DNA of 5,174 nucleotides from an uncultured Ruminococcus sp. (GTDB lineage Bacteria; Bacillota; Clostridia; Oscillospirales; Ruminococcaceae): contig CAMNMO010000227.1 of NCBI GenBank assembly GCA_946544695.1, positions 1 to 5,174 of the forward strand, in the 5' to 3' direction. The notes beneath the pieces were generated by a model that saw only the letters and a list, made by a program, of their open reading frames with translations, made no database searches and was not told the DNA's origin. The position numbers and the translations under genes were made by a program. Positions 5,026 through 5,174 of this stretch are shown here, in pieces; positions within the stretch are counted from its first letter, which is position 1; each line of letters starts with the position of its first letter.

Positions 5026-5047
5026 GAGCAGACCCGAAAGCCTGCTC
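5026..5047 (-). terminator. UUCG-loop hairpin, likely terminator of the gene at the right edge
   Basis: On the minus strand GAGCAG (5047-5042) pairs with CTGCTC (5031-5026). Inside, G-U, C-G and U-G pairs close a UUCG tetraloop (5038-5035), giving a 9-bp stem. The G-U pairs work only in minus-strand RNA, so the structure belongs to transcripts from the right. It lies 47 bp past the stop at 5095. The following T-run is short and broken, so termination may be weak. Confidence 0.5.
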
Positions 5048-5094
5048 AATCTGCTTTGAATTTGTTGTGCTTTTGTTACATCTTTTTTGCATTA

Positions 5095-5174
5095 TTATTC
5101 TGCTTTTCTCTGCTTGCCATCTGTGAGGATATCAGCAACCACGCCCAGCGCCTGAGCTTCACGATCTTGAAAGG
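5095..5174 (-). CDS. C-terminus of a protein running off the right edge, possibly the element's integrase (partial)
   Basis: The frame is open from the window edge to a TAA at 5097-5095, giving 25 residues: FQDREAQALGVVAD, ILTDGKQ, then a basic tail RKAE. An amphipathic helix with a short charged tail is common at the end of tyrosine recombinases. The place fits: the gene points at a tRNA-derived attachment core 229 bp away, with repeat arrays between, and integrase genes usually lie next to their attachment site. No catalytic residue is inside the window, so the function is inferred from context. It is GC-richer than the small gene at 4304. Another element gene, or a chance frame, cannot be excluded. 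Confidence 0.55.
   Translation of the reverse strand, partial: FQDREAQALGVVADILTDGKQRKAE

Larger units (their letters stand above)
4673..5094. other. Gene-free integration-site region
   Basis: These 422 bases carry no convincing gene. From left to right they hold the upstream region of the small gene, a two-copy 11-bp-period repeat (4758-4777), a small GTGTA/TACAC hairpin (4778-4791), a strong minus-strand terminator (4795-4835), a tRNA 3'-end fragment (4843-4866), a 12-bp direct repeat (4883-4894 and 4955-4966), an inverted repeat (4966-4989), a CACCC array (4987-5014) and a UUCG-loop hairpin (5026-5047). Together this is the anatomy of a tyrosine-recombinase attachment site. Confidence 0.55.

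Overview
The window looks like chromosome plus integrated DNA from a gut or rumen Clostridia, most likely a Ruminococcus-type member of the Oscillospirales. This is inferred from protein flavour, strong AGGAGG-type ribosome binding sites, TTGACA/TATAAT promoters with an extended -10, and mixed base composition. No marker gene names the species.

Layout. (1) Positions 1-709 hold a short regulatory stretch with a near-consensus sigma-70/sigma-A promoter and one plus-strand gene for a 166-residue multi-pass membrane protein of unknown function. (2) Positions 710-2230 hold a convergent minus-strand gene for a soluble PAS-like/GAF/GGDEF diguanylate cyclase (472 aa), with its own promoter and a strong terminator at its 3' end. 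(3) Positions 2303-4188 hold two paralogous minus-strand genes for SUKH-family proteins (SUKH-3-like C-terminal domain plus a second SUKH-like N-terminal half), read from one promoter. The spacer between them codes for half a zinc ribbon in frame with the upstream gene, behind a single TAG. (4) Positions 4200-4672 hold a GC-richer structured spacer and a very AT-rich small gene (122 aa) that I cannot place. (5) Positions 4673-5174 look like a tRNA integration site: a strong terminator, a 24-bp tRNA 3'-end fragment, tandem 11-bp-period repeats on both sides of it, and, at the right edge, the C-terminus of a protein that could be an integrase.

How the parts fit. The left third (about 50% GC, typical housekeeping and signalling genes) reads as ordinary chromosome. 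The SUKH genes and the small gene are more AT-rich, point the same way, and lie against the integration site. SUKH proteins are best known as immunity proteins of polymorphic toxin systems. With no toxin gene in view, the simplest reading is an orphan immunity cluster acquired beside a mobile-element attachment site. The toxin partner, the integrase identity and the extent of the mobile element cannot be settled from this window.
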